DNA of 64,000 nt from Myxacorys chilensis ATA2-1-KO14 (GCA_019359275.1 JAHHHP010000020.1:1-64000), one strand, 5' to 3'. Positions 9,188 to 20,322 are shown, counted from the first letter of the stretch. Translations and numbers: made by a program. The notes: generated by a model not told the origin, from the sequence alone.

Positions 9188-9634
9188 TTAGCTCGCGTTG
9201 GGTTGAAAGTCGCGTAGCATCTTGCGTAATTCCATCCCATGCAGTTCTTCTTGCCCGATCATACCCCGGGCAAATTCTTCAAGATAAATACTGGCATCTT
9301 CTACCACTTCTAAGAGTTGTTTATACAAAGTCAAGGCAGAGGCTTCGTGGTTCAAGCTCTCTAGCAAAATGTCATAGATTGAGTGCTTATGAGTCTCCTC
9401 AACGGGAGCAATTTTGAGGCTGGGATGCCCGTTTAACCCAGTTAAAATCTCGCCTGCTTGCTGAGCGTGAATCAGCGACTCACTGGCTTGGTCTTTGAGA
9501 AACTGAACGATTGGAATTCGATTGGGTCCAGTCACCATCAGCGAATAATGGGTATAGCGCACAACACCCGCCAATTCTGCTTCCATTATTAAATTAAGCA
9601 AGTGTGTCGCCTTGTCTGTATCGAGGTCTCTCAT
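9188..9634 (-). CDS. bacterioferritin/ferritin-like diiron protein
   Basis: A 148-residue all-helical protein. The first helix has MEAELAGVVRYTHY, the second SESLIHAQQAGE, the third LNHEASALTLYKQLL and the fourth IGQEELHGMELR; the Glu and Glu-x-x-His pattern on four helices matches the ferritin-like diiron fold of the bacterioferritin type. The role is probably ferroxidase activity or iron storage in the cytoplasm. It lies just downstream of the FTR1 permease gene on the same strand with a gap of 110 bases, fitting storage of newly imported iron. Cage formation and haem binding cannot be judged. Confidence 0.8.
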   Translation of the reverse strand: MRDLDTDKATHLLNLIMEAELAGVVRYTHYSLMVTGPNRIPIVQFLKDQASESLIHAQQAGEILTGLNGHPSLKIAPVEETHKHSIYDILLESLNHEASALTLYKQLLEVVEDASIYLEEFARGMIGQEELHGMELRKMLRDFQPNAS

Positions 9635-9744
9635 AAATTTATTTGTGTGAATCTATCGCGAACAGGACTGACAAACACTTTACTAGCAATTCTACAAAGC
9701 GTGGCAAATCCACTTTCTTCGGATTGCGCTCTGCACTAACCCGC

Positions 9745-10728
9745 TTATGTTGTTTGTTTAGATTTAGAGGAATTCGGTTCGACGCCCTTAGTGGAGGCTT
9801 TGCGAGAAAAGACTGCCCGTCCAGAAAGCGTCTGAAAATAAATACTACCGATCGTCGCTAGAAAAACGACATAAGCAACGGCTTGAACCGCATACAATCG
9901 CTGAGTATAGCCAAACAACGCGCTCAAGATTGCTCCTGGGAACCGATCGTCAGGCAGCACTTTTGCAAAGTTCCAAACCATGGGGCCTAGAATGCAGTCT
10001 CGGTCTTGAGGTTTGGCAAACCGTTCGTAAAAGAAACACAAAGACTGAGATTTCCGATCAAGCTGTGCCACTGTACTGAGGGCAGTGTCAAAGTGTCCCA
10101 ATGCTGTGACGACCAGACCCGACACAATGAGCAGCAACAGCACACCCATCACTAAGAAAAATTTTCGCAAATTGAGCTTGATGCCCCACTTAAACAGCAA
10201 GACGCCAATTCCAGCAGATGCAGCGATTCCAGACAAAGCGCCGATCGCGGGAATTAATCCTTGCTGAAACTTGCCCACAATAAACAGGACAGTCTCAAAT
10301 CCTTCTCGTAGTACCGCGAAGAAAATCAGTCCAAAAATGCCCCAGCCTGCCCTAGCATTACGACTCAACGCTGAGCCAATGGCTCCTTCAACCTCCTGTT
10401 TCAGGCTGCGGGCGTGCTTAGTCATCCAAATCAGCATCCAACTGAGCATCGCGATCGCAAGCAGACTAAAGACGCCTTCGAGCAGCGGCTCTAGCGCTGA
10501 GCCATAGGGAAGATTTGCTGATCCCAAGCTCTGAATCATCCATCCAAACAACACGCCGACCAAGGCACTCGCCATGAGTCCAACGACAATCCCACCGTAA
10601 ACCCAGGAGTTTAGATGACGCTGTTTCGCTTTTTTGAGATACGCCAGAACGATCCCGACGACCAACGCCGCTTCGACCCCTTCCCGCAAAGTAATCACAA
10701 AGGTGGGTAACGCTGAACTAAAATCCAT
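9745..10728 (-). CDS. FTR1-family high-affinity iron permease
   Basis: About 327 residues with seven hydrophobic segments. Both signature REGxE motifs of the FTR1/EfeU family are present: TLREGVEAAL near residue 15 and VLREGFETVL near residue 140, which bind Fe(III) during transport. The frame opens at 10782, but MDFSSALPTFV at 10728 begins directly at the first transmembrane segment and is the more likely start. It sits between the ferritin-like gene and the HhH lipoprotein gene, with a multicopper oxidase further upstream. Together these resemble an oxidase-permease iron uptake route like yeast Fet3-Ftr1. Confidence 0.9.
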   Translation of the reverse strand: MDFSSALPTFVITLREGVEAALVVGIVLAYLKKAKQRHLNSWVYGGIVVGLMASALVGVLFGWMIQSLGSANLPYGSALEPLLEGVFSLLAIAMLSWMLIWMTKHARSLKQEVEGAIGSALSRNARAGWGIFGLIFFAVLREGFETVLFIVGKFQQGLIPAIGALSGIAASAGIGVLLFKWGIKLNLRKFFLVMGVLLLLIVSGLVVTALGHFDTALSTVAQLDRKSQSLCFFYERFAKPQDRDCILGPMVWNFAKVLPDDRFPGAILSALFGYTQRLYAVQAVAYVVFLATIGSIYFQTLSGRAVFSRKASTKGVEPNSSKSKQTT

Positions 10729-10845
10729 AGTGAAGTACGTCAATACGAGAGTTACGTGAGGGGCATTCAAAAAGGGCAGCAATCAGGATTCCCGAAACCA
10801 GCAACTAACAATAGACGTGGCTTCGGAAATCTCAATCTGTAATGG

Positions 10846-11862
10846 TCACGAAGCCTTTGTCACTTTCTGAGTACTCGCTTCAATCGTCTTCACCATTTTG
10901 GAAACCTCATCGCTGGTACTGACTGGCGCAGCAGGAGCCGTCGGCGTGGGCCAAGTCTTTGTCAAGGTTGCCATCGTGGTTTCAATTTCTTTATGAGCAT
11001 CAGGATACTCCTTTGCCATTTGAGCCGAGATCCCATCGTAGAGTTCATTGGCATACGTGACAAAGCCGCGAGAGTCCTGATATTCGATCAACTGAGAGAT
11101 TTTGCCATCGGCGATCGCAGCTCCATACTCGGAGTTGGCGGTATCTAGCAATCCGTTGATCGTTTTCAGCACAAAGCTAGGGGAGTTGCGTTGCGTTTCA
11201 GGAAGGGCCGCGATCGCGGTGTCAACTGACTGCATGGAAGACTTGAAGCCCGTGCCAACTTTGGCTGCATCTTTTGCCCCGGCTTTAACCTCATCTTGCA
11301 GCGCGATCAAAGGCTCCTTAAATGCCTGCACTTTACGCTCATTGAGTTGGTCCTCTACATCCGCGTAAATTTCCTCAACCGGATGCCCAATATGAGGTTC
11401 AGCCTGATCAGGCTTTTGTAAATCTAGCAATTCTTTGGCAACCATCAAATGACCTTTCATCAAGGCTAGCTTGGTCATGTAATCGACATCTTTAGCTTCC
11501 CCTTCAAGCTGAATATCTTCGATCGTTACCATGTCTTTGATCTGATCGAACTGCGGCTGCGTGACAACGTTCTTGGCGACCAATTCTTCGACATTGCCAT
11601 AAGGTCGACTTGCCTGAATCTTGTTCGACAGCGCTGGGACGCCTAATTTTGCTTCTAATTTGTCGAGTTCCGACAAAATGGCAGAATTAATGTTGATCTT
11701 TCTACCGCCACTCATCGAGTGATTCATCGCTGAACTTGCTTGGGTAGAACTTTGAGCCGCTGGAGCCGAGGTTGTTGCGTTCGGGGTCTGATTGCTACAA
11801 GAAATTAGGATCGCTAGGCTCAACGCTGAGCAGAAATAACCAATAAACCGAAAGATAGACAT
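10846..11862 (-). CDS. helix-hairpin-helix lipoprotein of the FTR1 iron cluster
   Basis: A 338-residue protein with a signal peptide and lipobox (AILISC), then a Ser/Ala/Thr/Pro-rich linker. Residues about 55-112 (ININSAILSELDKLEAKLG and following) match a ComEA-type helix-hairpin-helix module. The rest is helical, including LIEYQDSRGFVTYANELYD near residue 255, and recalls the helical EfeO/imelysin class only loosely. The end is Pro/Ala/Thr-rich. Position between FTR1 and the multicopper oxidase suggests a periplasmic or membrane-anchored iron-handling partner in place of EfeO. That role is inference; HhH modules usually bind DNA, which would be odd here. Confidence 0.75.
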   Translation of the reverse strand: MSIFRFIGYFCSALSLAILISCSNQTPNATTSAPAAQSSTQASSAMNHSMSGGRKININSAILSELDKLEAKLGVPALSNKIQASRPYGNVEELVAKNVVTQPQFDQIKDMVTIEDIQLEGEAKDVDYMTKLALMKGHLMVAKELLDLQKPDQAEPHIGHPVEEIYADVEDQLNERKVQAFKEPLIALQDEVKAGAKDAAKVGTGFKSSMQSVDTAIAALPETQRNSPSFVLKTINGLLDTANSEYGAAIADGKISQLIEYQDSRGFVTYANELYDGISAQMAKEYPDAHKEIETTMATLTKTWPTPTAPAAPVSTSDEVSKMVKTIEASTQKVTKAS

Positions 11863-12037
11863 GGTGATTGTGCAATACTAAACAAGAGTTTGAGAGTTAA
11901 AACAAGATTCTTATGAAGACTTTCATCTGAGAAAAAAATTTACTTACTGAAAAAGCTTCTCATCAAGTAGTCACAAGTATTTTGACGGCTTGTGGGAATA
12001 ATTGTCAATAATTTGGCTGGGCGCGTCCTATCCTGAT

Positions 12038-13045
12038 TCAAGCTTTAGCATTGCCAACAACCTCAAACAGTCCCATACACCCTGCTTCTGCGATCGCGTC
12101 TTGATGCGGATGAAACATAAATTTGCCAGGATAGCGGAAGCTAAATTCTAAAATGTGCCGCTCTGCGGTGCCCATCGTGATTACGTCAGTTTCTTCGCTC
12201 GGTTCTAGGGTGCGTCCTGTCCGAAATACTTTAAACATATTGGCGTGTAGATGGAACGTGACGACGGGATCAAACTCAATCAGGTTTAATACATACAGCC
12301 GGATCAACTGATTTTGTTGAATCGGAATCGGGTGATTCATGTAGTAATCGGGCAAGCCATTGATTGCGTAAAGTTCATTTTTCTGATCTTCGTTTGTGTC
12401 ATAGCCCGCCATAATCATGATCATCTCATCCGCAGGCGGACGCGGCGTTGGCGGGTCAATAATAAACATGCCATAGAGTCCTTTGCCTACATGCCGCGTC
12501 ACAGGTGCAATATGGCAATGATACAGATGAACGCCGTACGGCTCTGCATCAAACTCATAAATCATTACCGTATTATTTCGCACAGGCTTAATCCCATCCA
12601 TATCAGGGGGATGTACGCCGTGAAAATGTAGTGAGTGAGAATGCCCAGCCCGGTTATAGAAGATGACGCGAATGCGATCGCCCTCGGTTGCTCGAAAGGT
12701 TGGCCCCGGAACTCGTCCGTTTAGATTCCAGGTGATAAACGTGGTGGATCTGTTGAGTTGAATGGGTGACGTGTGCGCTTCAACCCGAAATTCCCGCACC
12801 GTGCGTCCATTCTCTTGCTTGACTGTTCCATAGTCAAAGTCGCGCAAGACTGCTAATGGGTTCGCTACTGCTGTGTTTGACAAACTATTCTGCACAGGAG
12901 GGATAATAACTTGAGACGATGAGCGCCGATTGAGTGCCTCAACTCCCAGCACCGATCCGACGGCTCCAACTCCTGCGACTAGTCCCCACTTCAGCGCTTG
13001 ACGACGATTTAAAGGAAATTTCTCTAAATTTTTATCATTAAACAT
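12038..13045 (-). CDS. Tat-exported two-domain multicopper oxidase (putative ferroxidase)
   Basis: A 335-residue protein with a twin-arginine signal (NRRQALKWG then a hydrophobic stretch). Domain one carries HSHSLHFHG near residue 136 and LYHCHIAPVTRHVGKGLYGM near 175, giving a Cys-His-Met type 1 copper set plus HxH ligands. Domain two carries HLH near 264 and FMFHPHQDA near 311, where the usual HCH is HPH, so it has no type 1 site. This arrangement fits a two-domain laccase with type 1 copper in domain one. Being in the FTR1 cluster, it probably oxidises Fe(II) in the periplasm; laccase or manganese oxidase activity is possible. Confidence 0.85.
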   Translation of the reverse strand: MFNDKNLEKFPLNRRQALKWGLVAGVGAVGSVLGVEALNRRSSSQVIIPPVQNSLSNTAVANPLAVLRDFDYGTVKQENGRTVREFRVEAHTSPIQLNRSTTFITWNLNGRVPGPTFRATEGDRIRVIFYNRAGHSHSLHFHGVHPPDMDGIKPVRNNTVMIYEFDAEPYGVHLYHCHIAPVTRHVGKGLYGMFIIDPPTPRPPADEMIMIMAGYDTNEDQKNELYAINGLPDYYMNHPIPIQQNQLIRLYVLNLIEFDPVVTFHLHANMFKVFRTGRTLEPSEETDVITMGTAERHILEFSFRYPGKFMFHPHQDAIAEAGCMGLFEVVGNAKA

Positions 13046-13189
13046 GACGATCGCGAGCCAGTGGGCTTAAGTAAAGATGTCCCCTTTAGCAGAATAACGT
13101 TGACGTTTATTTTTAGCAATTATTGTCATCAAGCAGCCATAGCTGCTATTCGCAGTAACTCCAATCAATGGGTCGAAATGATTTAACTA

Positions 13190-13220
13190 GAAAAACCGCG
13201 CCTAAAGAGTAAGCGCGGTT
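13190..13220 (-). terminator. terminator of the GT2 gene
   Basis: Arms AACCGCGC (13194-13201) and GCGCGGTT (13213-13220) pair perfectly. Read on the minus strand the stem is followed by a run of T, 63 bases after the GT2 stop codon. It separates that gene from the multicopper oxidase gene. Confidence 0.75.
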
Positions 13221-13282
13221 AGAGATGAGTAGACAATTTAGATGATGAGATGAGGGTCTAAATTGAGAGTCAGCGGCAAATG

Positions 13283-14275
13283 TTAGGATTCTGTTTTACT
13301 AAGCACTGAGCCAACAGGAGTGAAGTCACTAGAAGTATTCAACACTACCCGCTCCATATCGAAATCCGATTCCCATTGACGACTGGCTGCAAACTCTTGA
13401 CGGAAACGATCGCCAAATTGCTCTCCCGATCCCGTGACGCTCTCAATGCCGCGTCGCAGACTCCACTCCACTAATTTCTGCACACAGCGAGCGCGTTCAA
13501 TAGGGGACATCGGAAAAGTCGCGATCGCATCTAAATAGGTTTTGGTCTTCGCCAATCCAGTGAACTTCGATAGGCTGCGCTTCACCTTAGGATCAAACCA
13601 CTCTAACTTCGTTGCCGTGTCTTTTAGTTTGCAATAACATTCTGCATGGTCACGGCGAGAGAATAGGTATTTCTCAACGTAGCCCACATTGCCTTGCAGT
13701 AGCATGTCTGCGACAAAATTGCGATCTGATCCTGCGAAGCTACGCTGTAGGTGAGTTCGTTTCACCATATGCGATCGCATGAGGCCAAACACTTCAGTAA
13801 AGTAGCCTGCCCAGAGAATTTTCCAAAACCGCTCAGACGGAGTTGCACCGTTTAACCGAATTTCGCCATCATAGGTTCCGAGACACTGCCCAGTCTCGTT
13901 GATGACTAGCGATCGGCTGTGAGCAATTGCAAGAGAATCATCTTGATTCAACAGCTCTACACACTGCCGCAAATAGTCTGGCTCAATCGTGTCATCATGC
14001 GCTTGCCACTTAAAGTAATCAGCATCGCTAGCCTGAAAGACATAGTTGTAGTTAGGTCCACCCCCGATGTTGTGCTCTTGGCGATGATAGACGATGCGGC
14101 TATCTTGCTTCGCATACTCACGACAGATCTCTTCAGTCGTATCTGTGGACGCATTATCGCTAATGAGTAATTGAAAATCTGTATATGTCTGCGCCAAGAT
14201 TGTCTCGATCGCATGACGAAGATAGTTTTGACCGTTGTAAACGGGTAAGCCGATGACAACACGAGGACTTCTCAT
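13283..14275 (-). CDS. GT2-family glycosyltransferase
   Basis: A 330-residue GT-A enzyme. The N-terminus has VVIGLPVYNGQNYL and LLISDNASTDTTEEI, the UDP-sugar-binding elements of GT2, and AHDD near residue 92 in place of the DxD metal site. No transmembrane segment is evident, so it should act at the cytoplasmic membrane surface on a lipid-linked acceptor. The ATG at 14275 is the natural start because it places VVIGLPVYNG at the extreme N-terminus. It is divergent from the plus-strand GT4 at 15014. Sugar and acceptor are unknown. Confidence 0.85.
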   Translation of the reverse strand: MRSPRVVIGLPVYNGQNYLRHAIETILAQTYTDFQLLISDNASTDTTEEICREYAKQDSRIVYHRQEHNIGGGPNYNYVFQASDADYFKWQAHDDTIEPDYLRQCVELLNQDDSLAIAHSRSLVINETGQCLGTYDGEIRLNGATPSERFWKILWAGYFTEVFGLMRSHMVKRTHLQRSFAGSDRNFVADMLLQGNVGYVEKYLFSRRDHAECYCKLKDTATKLEWFDPKVKRSLSKFTGLAKTKTYLDAIATFPMSPIERARCVQKLVEWSLRRGIESVTGSGEQFGDRFRQEFAASRQWESDFDMERVVLNTSSDFTPVGSVLSKTES

Positions 14276-15013
14276 TGAACCACCTGATGATAATGAATAG
14301 AGTGTCTAAAATGGGTTACTTGAATCGTTCGCTGGTAGCTTTCTACTCCAGGCCTTTAGCAGTTCTAAATTTAGAAAGCATGAGTAATCACCAATTCAGA
14401 AGGGCGCTACTGCTCGTTTCTCCTAAACAAGTGAGATGGCTAAAGCCTTTCCGGTAGGTAGTAAGTGTGTCTTCATTAAAAAACGTTGACAAGCCGTAGA
14501 AAAAGTGACTTTTGCCTTTACTGTGGAAACTACTTAAGTATCTTCACTAATATGTATCTGCAAATTACAAAAACCACTAGGCAATCCATCTAATCTTTAC
14601 CAAAACTAAATATCCAATAAGGAGGATGTGAATCTTCCTTTCCTTTGATTCTCTAGATATAGCTATGTAACTACCGTGTCTGCGCAAAACCTATCTGCGC
14701 AAAAGTAGGCAATGTGCAACTTTAAGTTTGTCGTACTCGGAATCCTCACACCGCCCTGATCCCCAGCCCTCCTCCCGTGGAAGGGGAAAGAGAGAGCAGG
14801 AGCATTCCCACTCCCCTTATCCAGTGGGAGAAGTTGGGATGTGAGGGGAACGGCAGTTGCGCATTGCCTAAACGTGTGTTCTTAAATATCTAGCTTAGAT
14901 AAAGTTTCCCCAGTTTTGTAGATATATCTGTGGACTTTCTCAGTTAAACGAGTTTTCAGTTGAACGCTTCGATCGAATGAAATTGGAAGACAAGTGGAGC
15001 AAGTTGAATTTAT
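14276..15013. other. long intergenic region between divergent glycosyltransferase genes
   Basis: About 740 bases. It contains the palindromic element at 14707-14869 and must contain two outward promoters. A 60-codon frame at 14275-14457 has no family features. Otherwise the sequence is AT-rich and unremarkable. Confidence 0.55.
14707..14869. repeat. palindromic MITE-like element with terminal inverted repeats
   Basis: The 15-base ends AGGCAATGTGCAACT (14707-14721) and AGTTGCGCATTGCCT (14855-14869) are inverted repeats with one mismatch. Inside them, CCTCACACCG and a TGTGAGGGGAACGG segment also pair partly, giving an extended imperfect hairpin of about 163 bases. It carries no gene. The CCTCCC/GGGGA-rich core resembles the dispersed palindromes common in cyanobacterial intergenic DNA. 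Confidence 0.6.
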
Positions 15014-16336
15014 ATGCGAGTCCTAATATTGGCTGAGGATTGCAACCCGGATTGGCCTTCGTTGCCTGTGGTTGGTTACAAGTTCGCACGAGCGATCGCG
15101 GAGCAGGCAGATGTAACACTCGTCACGCAAATTCGCAACAAACCCAATATTGAGCGAGACGGCTGCGGCAAGGCTAAAGTAATTTATTTAGATACAGAAA
15201 ACTTTGCAGCCCCTCTCTATAAGTTCACAAAGTTCTTACGGGGAGGCGACCAAACGGGGTGGACAACTAGCGCGGCAATGAACTACTTTCATGCGCTCTA
15301 TTTCGAGTGGGCCGTCTGGCAGCAGTTTCAACATCAGTTAAAAAATCATGAGTTTGATGTTGTCCATCGATTAACTCCGATGTCACCGACGCAACCGAGC
15401 CTCATAGCAACCTTAAGTCCCGTTCCGTTTGTTCTGGGTCCTCTTAATGGTGGCTTGCCTTGGCCTAAGCAGTTTCAAGCGGAACTCCGGAGAGAAGGTG
15501 AATGGTTAAGTTATGTCCGTGCGGTCTATCGCCATTTGCCGTTTGTTCAAGCGACATATCAAAAGTCAGCGGCTATTTTGGCAGCCTTTGAGCATACGAT
15601 CGCAGACTTGCCCAACCGCGATCGCTCAAAGGTAATTAATTTTCCAGAAGTTGGCATTGATCCAAGATTATTTTCTGCTCCTAACCGCCCGCAGCGGCAG
15701 CAGATGACTATTCTCTTTGTAGGTCGTCTCGTTCCTTACAAACTACCGGAAGTGGTCGTCCGCACGTTTGCATCAAGTCCGCTTCTAAGAGAGCATCGGC
15801 TCGTTGTCGTTGGAGATGGTCCTGAGCGATCGCGGTTAGAAGACATTATTGCTGAGCATCACTTAGAAGATTGTGTGCAATTGGTGGGTCGCAAATCTCA
15901 AGTGGAAGTTGGGCAGATGATGCGCGACTCTGAGATCTTTGCCTTTCCATCAATTCGTGAACTAGGGGCAGGCGTTGTCATTGAAGCAATGGCGTGTGGT
16001 ATGGCTCCTGTGGTTGTAGATTACGGCGGCCCAGCGGATTTAGTACAACCTAATTGTGGTGTCAAAGTGCCTATGGGAAATTTAAATCAACTCGTGCAAC
16101 GGTTCACTGCCGAGCTAGAGAACCTTGTTACTCATCCCGCTCAGGTCACAGCTTACGGTCAAGCCTCTCATCAACACGCCGTAACCCATTACAGCTGGAA
16201 TGCCAAAGCTAATCAAATCATGCATCTCTACGACCACTTATCAGGTCGGAAAATGTCTACACAGGAAAATGCTTTAGAGGGATTCGTCAGTCCTTCTAAC
16301 CTTTCCAAATGGCAGTCTCCCTTAGTGAAATCGTAA
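15014..16336 (+). CDS. GT4-type glycosyltransferase
   Basis: A 440-residue GT-B protein. The N-terminal domain begins MRVLILAEDCNPDWPSLPVV and contains VLGPLNGGLPWP, a glycine-rich acceptor-side loop. The C-terminal domain has ILFVGRLVPYKLPEVV, VVVGDGPERSRL and ELGAGVVIEAMACGMAPVVV, the E-x7-E-type GT4 donor site. It ends in a short polar tail after the last helix. It stands alone on the plus strand, upstream of the atpD promoter region. Probable role: addition of a sugar to exopolysaccharide or a glycolipid. Confidence 0.86.
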   Translation: MRVLILAEDCNPDWPSLPVVGYKFARAIAEQADVTLVTQIRNKPNIERDGCGKAKVIYLDTENFAAPLYKFTKFLRGGDQTGWTTSAAMNYFHALYFEWAVWQQFQHQLKNHEFDVVHRLTPMSPTQPSLIATLSPVPFVLGPLNGGLPWPKQFQAELRREGEWLSYVRAVYRHLPFVQATYQKSAAILAAFEHTIADLPNRDRSKVINFPEVGIDPRLFSAPNRPQRQQMTILFVGRLVPYKLPEVVVRTFASSPLLREHRLVVVGDGPERSRLEDIIAEHHLEDCVQLVGRKSQVEVGQMMRDSEIFAFPSIRELGAGVVIEAMACGMAPVVVDYGGPADLVQPNCGVKVPMGNLNQLVQRFTAELENLVTHPAQVTAYGQASHQHAVTHYSWNAKANQIMHLYDHLSGRKMSTQENALEGFVSPSNLSKWQSPLVKS

Positions 16337-18228
<1,892 letters not shown>

Positions 18229-18320
18229 AGGACGAGGGAGGAGGGAGGATTGACAAAACTGATTCTACTCCTCCTGCTCCTAGGTTGTGGGTTTTGATCG
18301 TTTACTTCTGACTGAAGATT

Positions 18321-18731
18321 ATGCCGTTAACTGTTCGGGTTATTGCTCCAGATAAAACTGTCTGGGATTCTACTGCTGATGAAGTGATTTTGCCCAGTAC
18401 AACTGGGCAACTGGGAATTTTGGCAGGGCACGCGCCGTTGCTGACGGCTCTCGATACGGGCGTCATGCGAGTTCGGGCAGATAAAACTTGGGTTCCGATC
18501 GCGCTAACAGGTGGCTTTGCTGAAGTTGAAAGCAACGAAGTGACGATTTTGGTCAATGGGGCAGAGCGTGGTGACACCATCGATCGTGATACCGCTAAGA
18601 CGGCCTACACTGAAGCAGAAGCGGCGCTTGCAAAAGCCGAGCAAGGTAACTCTAAGCAAGAGCAACTGCAAGCTGTTCAAGCTCTGAAAAAGGCACGGGC
18701 ACGATTGCAAGCTGCAGGTGGAACTCTCTAA
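18321..18731 (+). CDS. atpC: F0F1 ATP synthase subunit epsilon
   Basis: A 136-residue protein with the beta-sandwich domain ([20 protein letters not shown], then [20 protein letters not shown]) and a C-terminal helical hairpin ([20 protein letters not shown]). Epsilon is part of the central stalk and inhibits ATP hydrolysis. It lies 92 bases after atpD and is closed by a strong terminator, so the two genes form one operon. Length and both domains are normal. Confidence 0.97.
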   Translation: MPLTVRVIAPDKTVWDSTADEVILPSTTGQLGILAGHAPLLTALDTGVMRVRADKTWVPIALTGGFAEVESNEVTILVNGAERGDTIDRDTAKTAYTEAEAALAKAEQGNSKQEQLQAVQALKKARARLQAAGGTL

Positions 18732-18773
18732 TCTTTAGTTCCAGATCGAGTTTGCGAATAAGAACGAATAACA

Positions 18774-18813
18774 AACAAAGGGAGGGCTGGTGAAAGTCCT
18801 CCCTTTGTTCTTT
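18774..18813 (+). terminator. intrinsic terminator of atpD-atpC
   Basis: A 12-bp perfect stem (AACAAAGGGAGG at 18774-18785 with CCTCCCTTTGTT at 18798-18809) followed by CTTTT. It ends the ATP synthase operon 43 bases past atpC and faces the convergent pilT gene. Confidence 0.88.
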
Positions 18814-18831
18814 TAAGAGCGAATTAGTAGT

Positions 18832-20322
18832 CTACACTCGCCCCCGCAGCATCTGAGCCATTTCGTTCTGCTTCGGCGACATCTCTAACGCAACTTCCTC
18901 GGTAATCCGACCTTCTTCGTACAGTTTGTAGAGCGATTGGTTCATCGTACACATGCCGTCGAAACCGCATTTTGGCATAATTGCTTCAATTTCATCTAAT
19001 TCCCCTTTACGGATGTAGTCTCTAATCGCGTCAGTGTTAATCATGATGTCGTGGAATGCTGCCCGTTTACCATCCGTTGTGCGGCAAAGTCCCTGCGCAA
19101 TGACAGTCACCAACGATTCTGCCAGTGCCACCCGCATCGGAGGCTGTTCCTCTGGCTTAAACAAGCTCAGAACCCGCTCAATGGTTTTCACCGCGCTATT
19201 AGTGTGCAACGTTCCCATCACTAAGTGTCCCGTTTGAGCTGCCTTTAGAGCTGTGTTGACGGTCTCTTTGTCGCGCATTTCACCAATGAGGATAATATCT
19301 GGATCTTCCCGCAGTGCGGCTTTAAGCGCATTGTCGAACTTGTGGGTATGTACACCGACTTCGCGGTGCTTAATCAACGATTTTTGGCTCTTATGGATAA
19401 ATTCGATCGGGTCTTCGATCGTAATGATGTTCTTCGGCATCTCCTTGTTGATGTAGTCCATCATTGCCGCCATCGTAGTCGATTTACCTGATCCTGTAGG
19501 ACCCGTCACCAGAATCAAGCCTTTGTGATAGTGACATACATCTTTGAAGACAGGAGGCAAGTTTAGCTGCTCCATCGTCAAAATCTTAAGCGGAATCAAC
19601 CGCATGACCATTGCCCCGCCGTGCAACGAGTCAAAAATGTTGATTCGGACCCGCGCGAATTCGTACTGAGTCGCACCGTCAAAATCGAGAGTATCTTGGT
19701 ACTGCTTAATCTCCGCTTCGCTCAATACCTCGCGTAACCAGCTCATGAAAGTCTCGTGATCGGTCACGGGATAGTCTGTCGCTTCAATTTCGCCACGATT
19801 GCGGAAGCGAGGCACTTCACCTACTCCCACATGAACATCTGAAAAGCCTTTATCAAACGCAACTTTAATGAGTTGCTCTAAGGTTGGAGACCCATTGGAA
19901 GAACGTCGTGCCGTACTAGGAACTGTAGGTGGTGCAGTAGGACGATGTCCCATGATAGGAGGCGTTGCTCCACTGGAGATGTCGGGTGTGGAAGGAGGTG
20001 GAGATGAAATCACACCCGTAGTTGAAGTCGCCTCTGTGGAACTGCGGTTTGCACTAGTTGCAGGTGTTGGCATCGCGACGGTAGGATTTGCAGAAACGGG
20101 CGACGCACCTGGTGTGGCTAGAGTTTGGGTTGCTGCACTCATTTTACTGACAGGAGCGACGAGTCCAGTAAATGGTTGCGAAGCAGGTTCTTCAGGCGGA
20201 CGCGGAGCGCTGATTACGTCTGTCATTGCACTACTAGAATGCCGCAGAGGAGGTGGCGGTGCAGGCGGCACGCGAGGCGCGGGAGGAGGCGTAATGGACG
20301 GACGCTGTGTTTCTGGTGTCAT
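18832..20322 (-). CDS. pilT: PilT-family type IV pilus retraction ATPase with proline-rich N-terminal extension
   Basis: A 496-residue protein. Residues 1 to about 145 are Pro/Ser/Thr/Ala-rich and probably disordered; the remainder is a PilT-type AAA+ domain (TLEQLIKVAFDKGFSDVHVG onward). It has the Walker A motif GPTGSGKSTT near residue 277, PDIILIGEMRD near 344 (Walker B) and the His box TGHLVMGTLHTNSA. PilT drives pilus disassembly and twitching motility at the cytoplasmic membrane. Typical PilT is about 350-430 residues, so the extension is notable and resembles the second PilT paralogue of cyanobacteria; that assignment is inference. It converges on atpC. Confidence 0.9.
   Translation of the reverse strand: MTPETQRPSITPPPAPRVPPAPPPPLRHSSSAMTDVISAPRPPEEPASQPFTGLVAPVSKMSAATQTLATPGASPVSANPTVAMPTPATSANRSSTEATSTTGVISSPPPSTPDISSGATPPIMGHRPTAPPTVPSTARRSSNGSPTLEQLIKVAFDKGFSDVHVGVGEVPRFRNRGEIEATDYPVTDHETFMSWLREVLSEAEIKQYQDTLDFDGATQYEFARVRINIFDSLHGGAMVMRLIPLKILTMEQLNLPPVFKDVCHYHKGLILVTGPTGSGKSTTMAAMMDYINKEMPKNIITIEDPIEFIHKSQKSLIKHREVGVHTHKFDNALKAALREDPDIILIGEMRDKETVNTALKAAQTGHLVMGTLHTNSAVKTIERVLSLFKPEEQPPMRVALAESLVTVIAQGLCRTTDGKRAAFHDIMINTDAIRDYIRKGELDEIEAIMPKCGFDGMCTMNQSLYKLYEEGRITEEVALEMSPKQNEMAQMLRGRV

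Noticed and set aside
14740..14760. Resemblance to the Yfr1 RNA motif (TCCTCACACC)
   Set aside because: It differs from the conserved ACTCCTCACAC and is part of a palindromic repeat; no adjacent small-RNA features.
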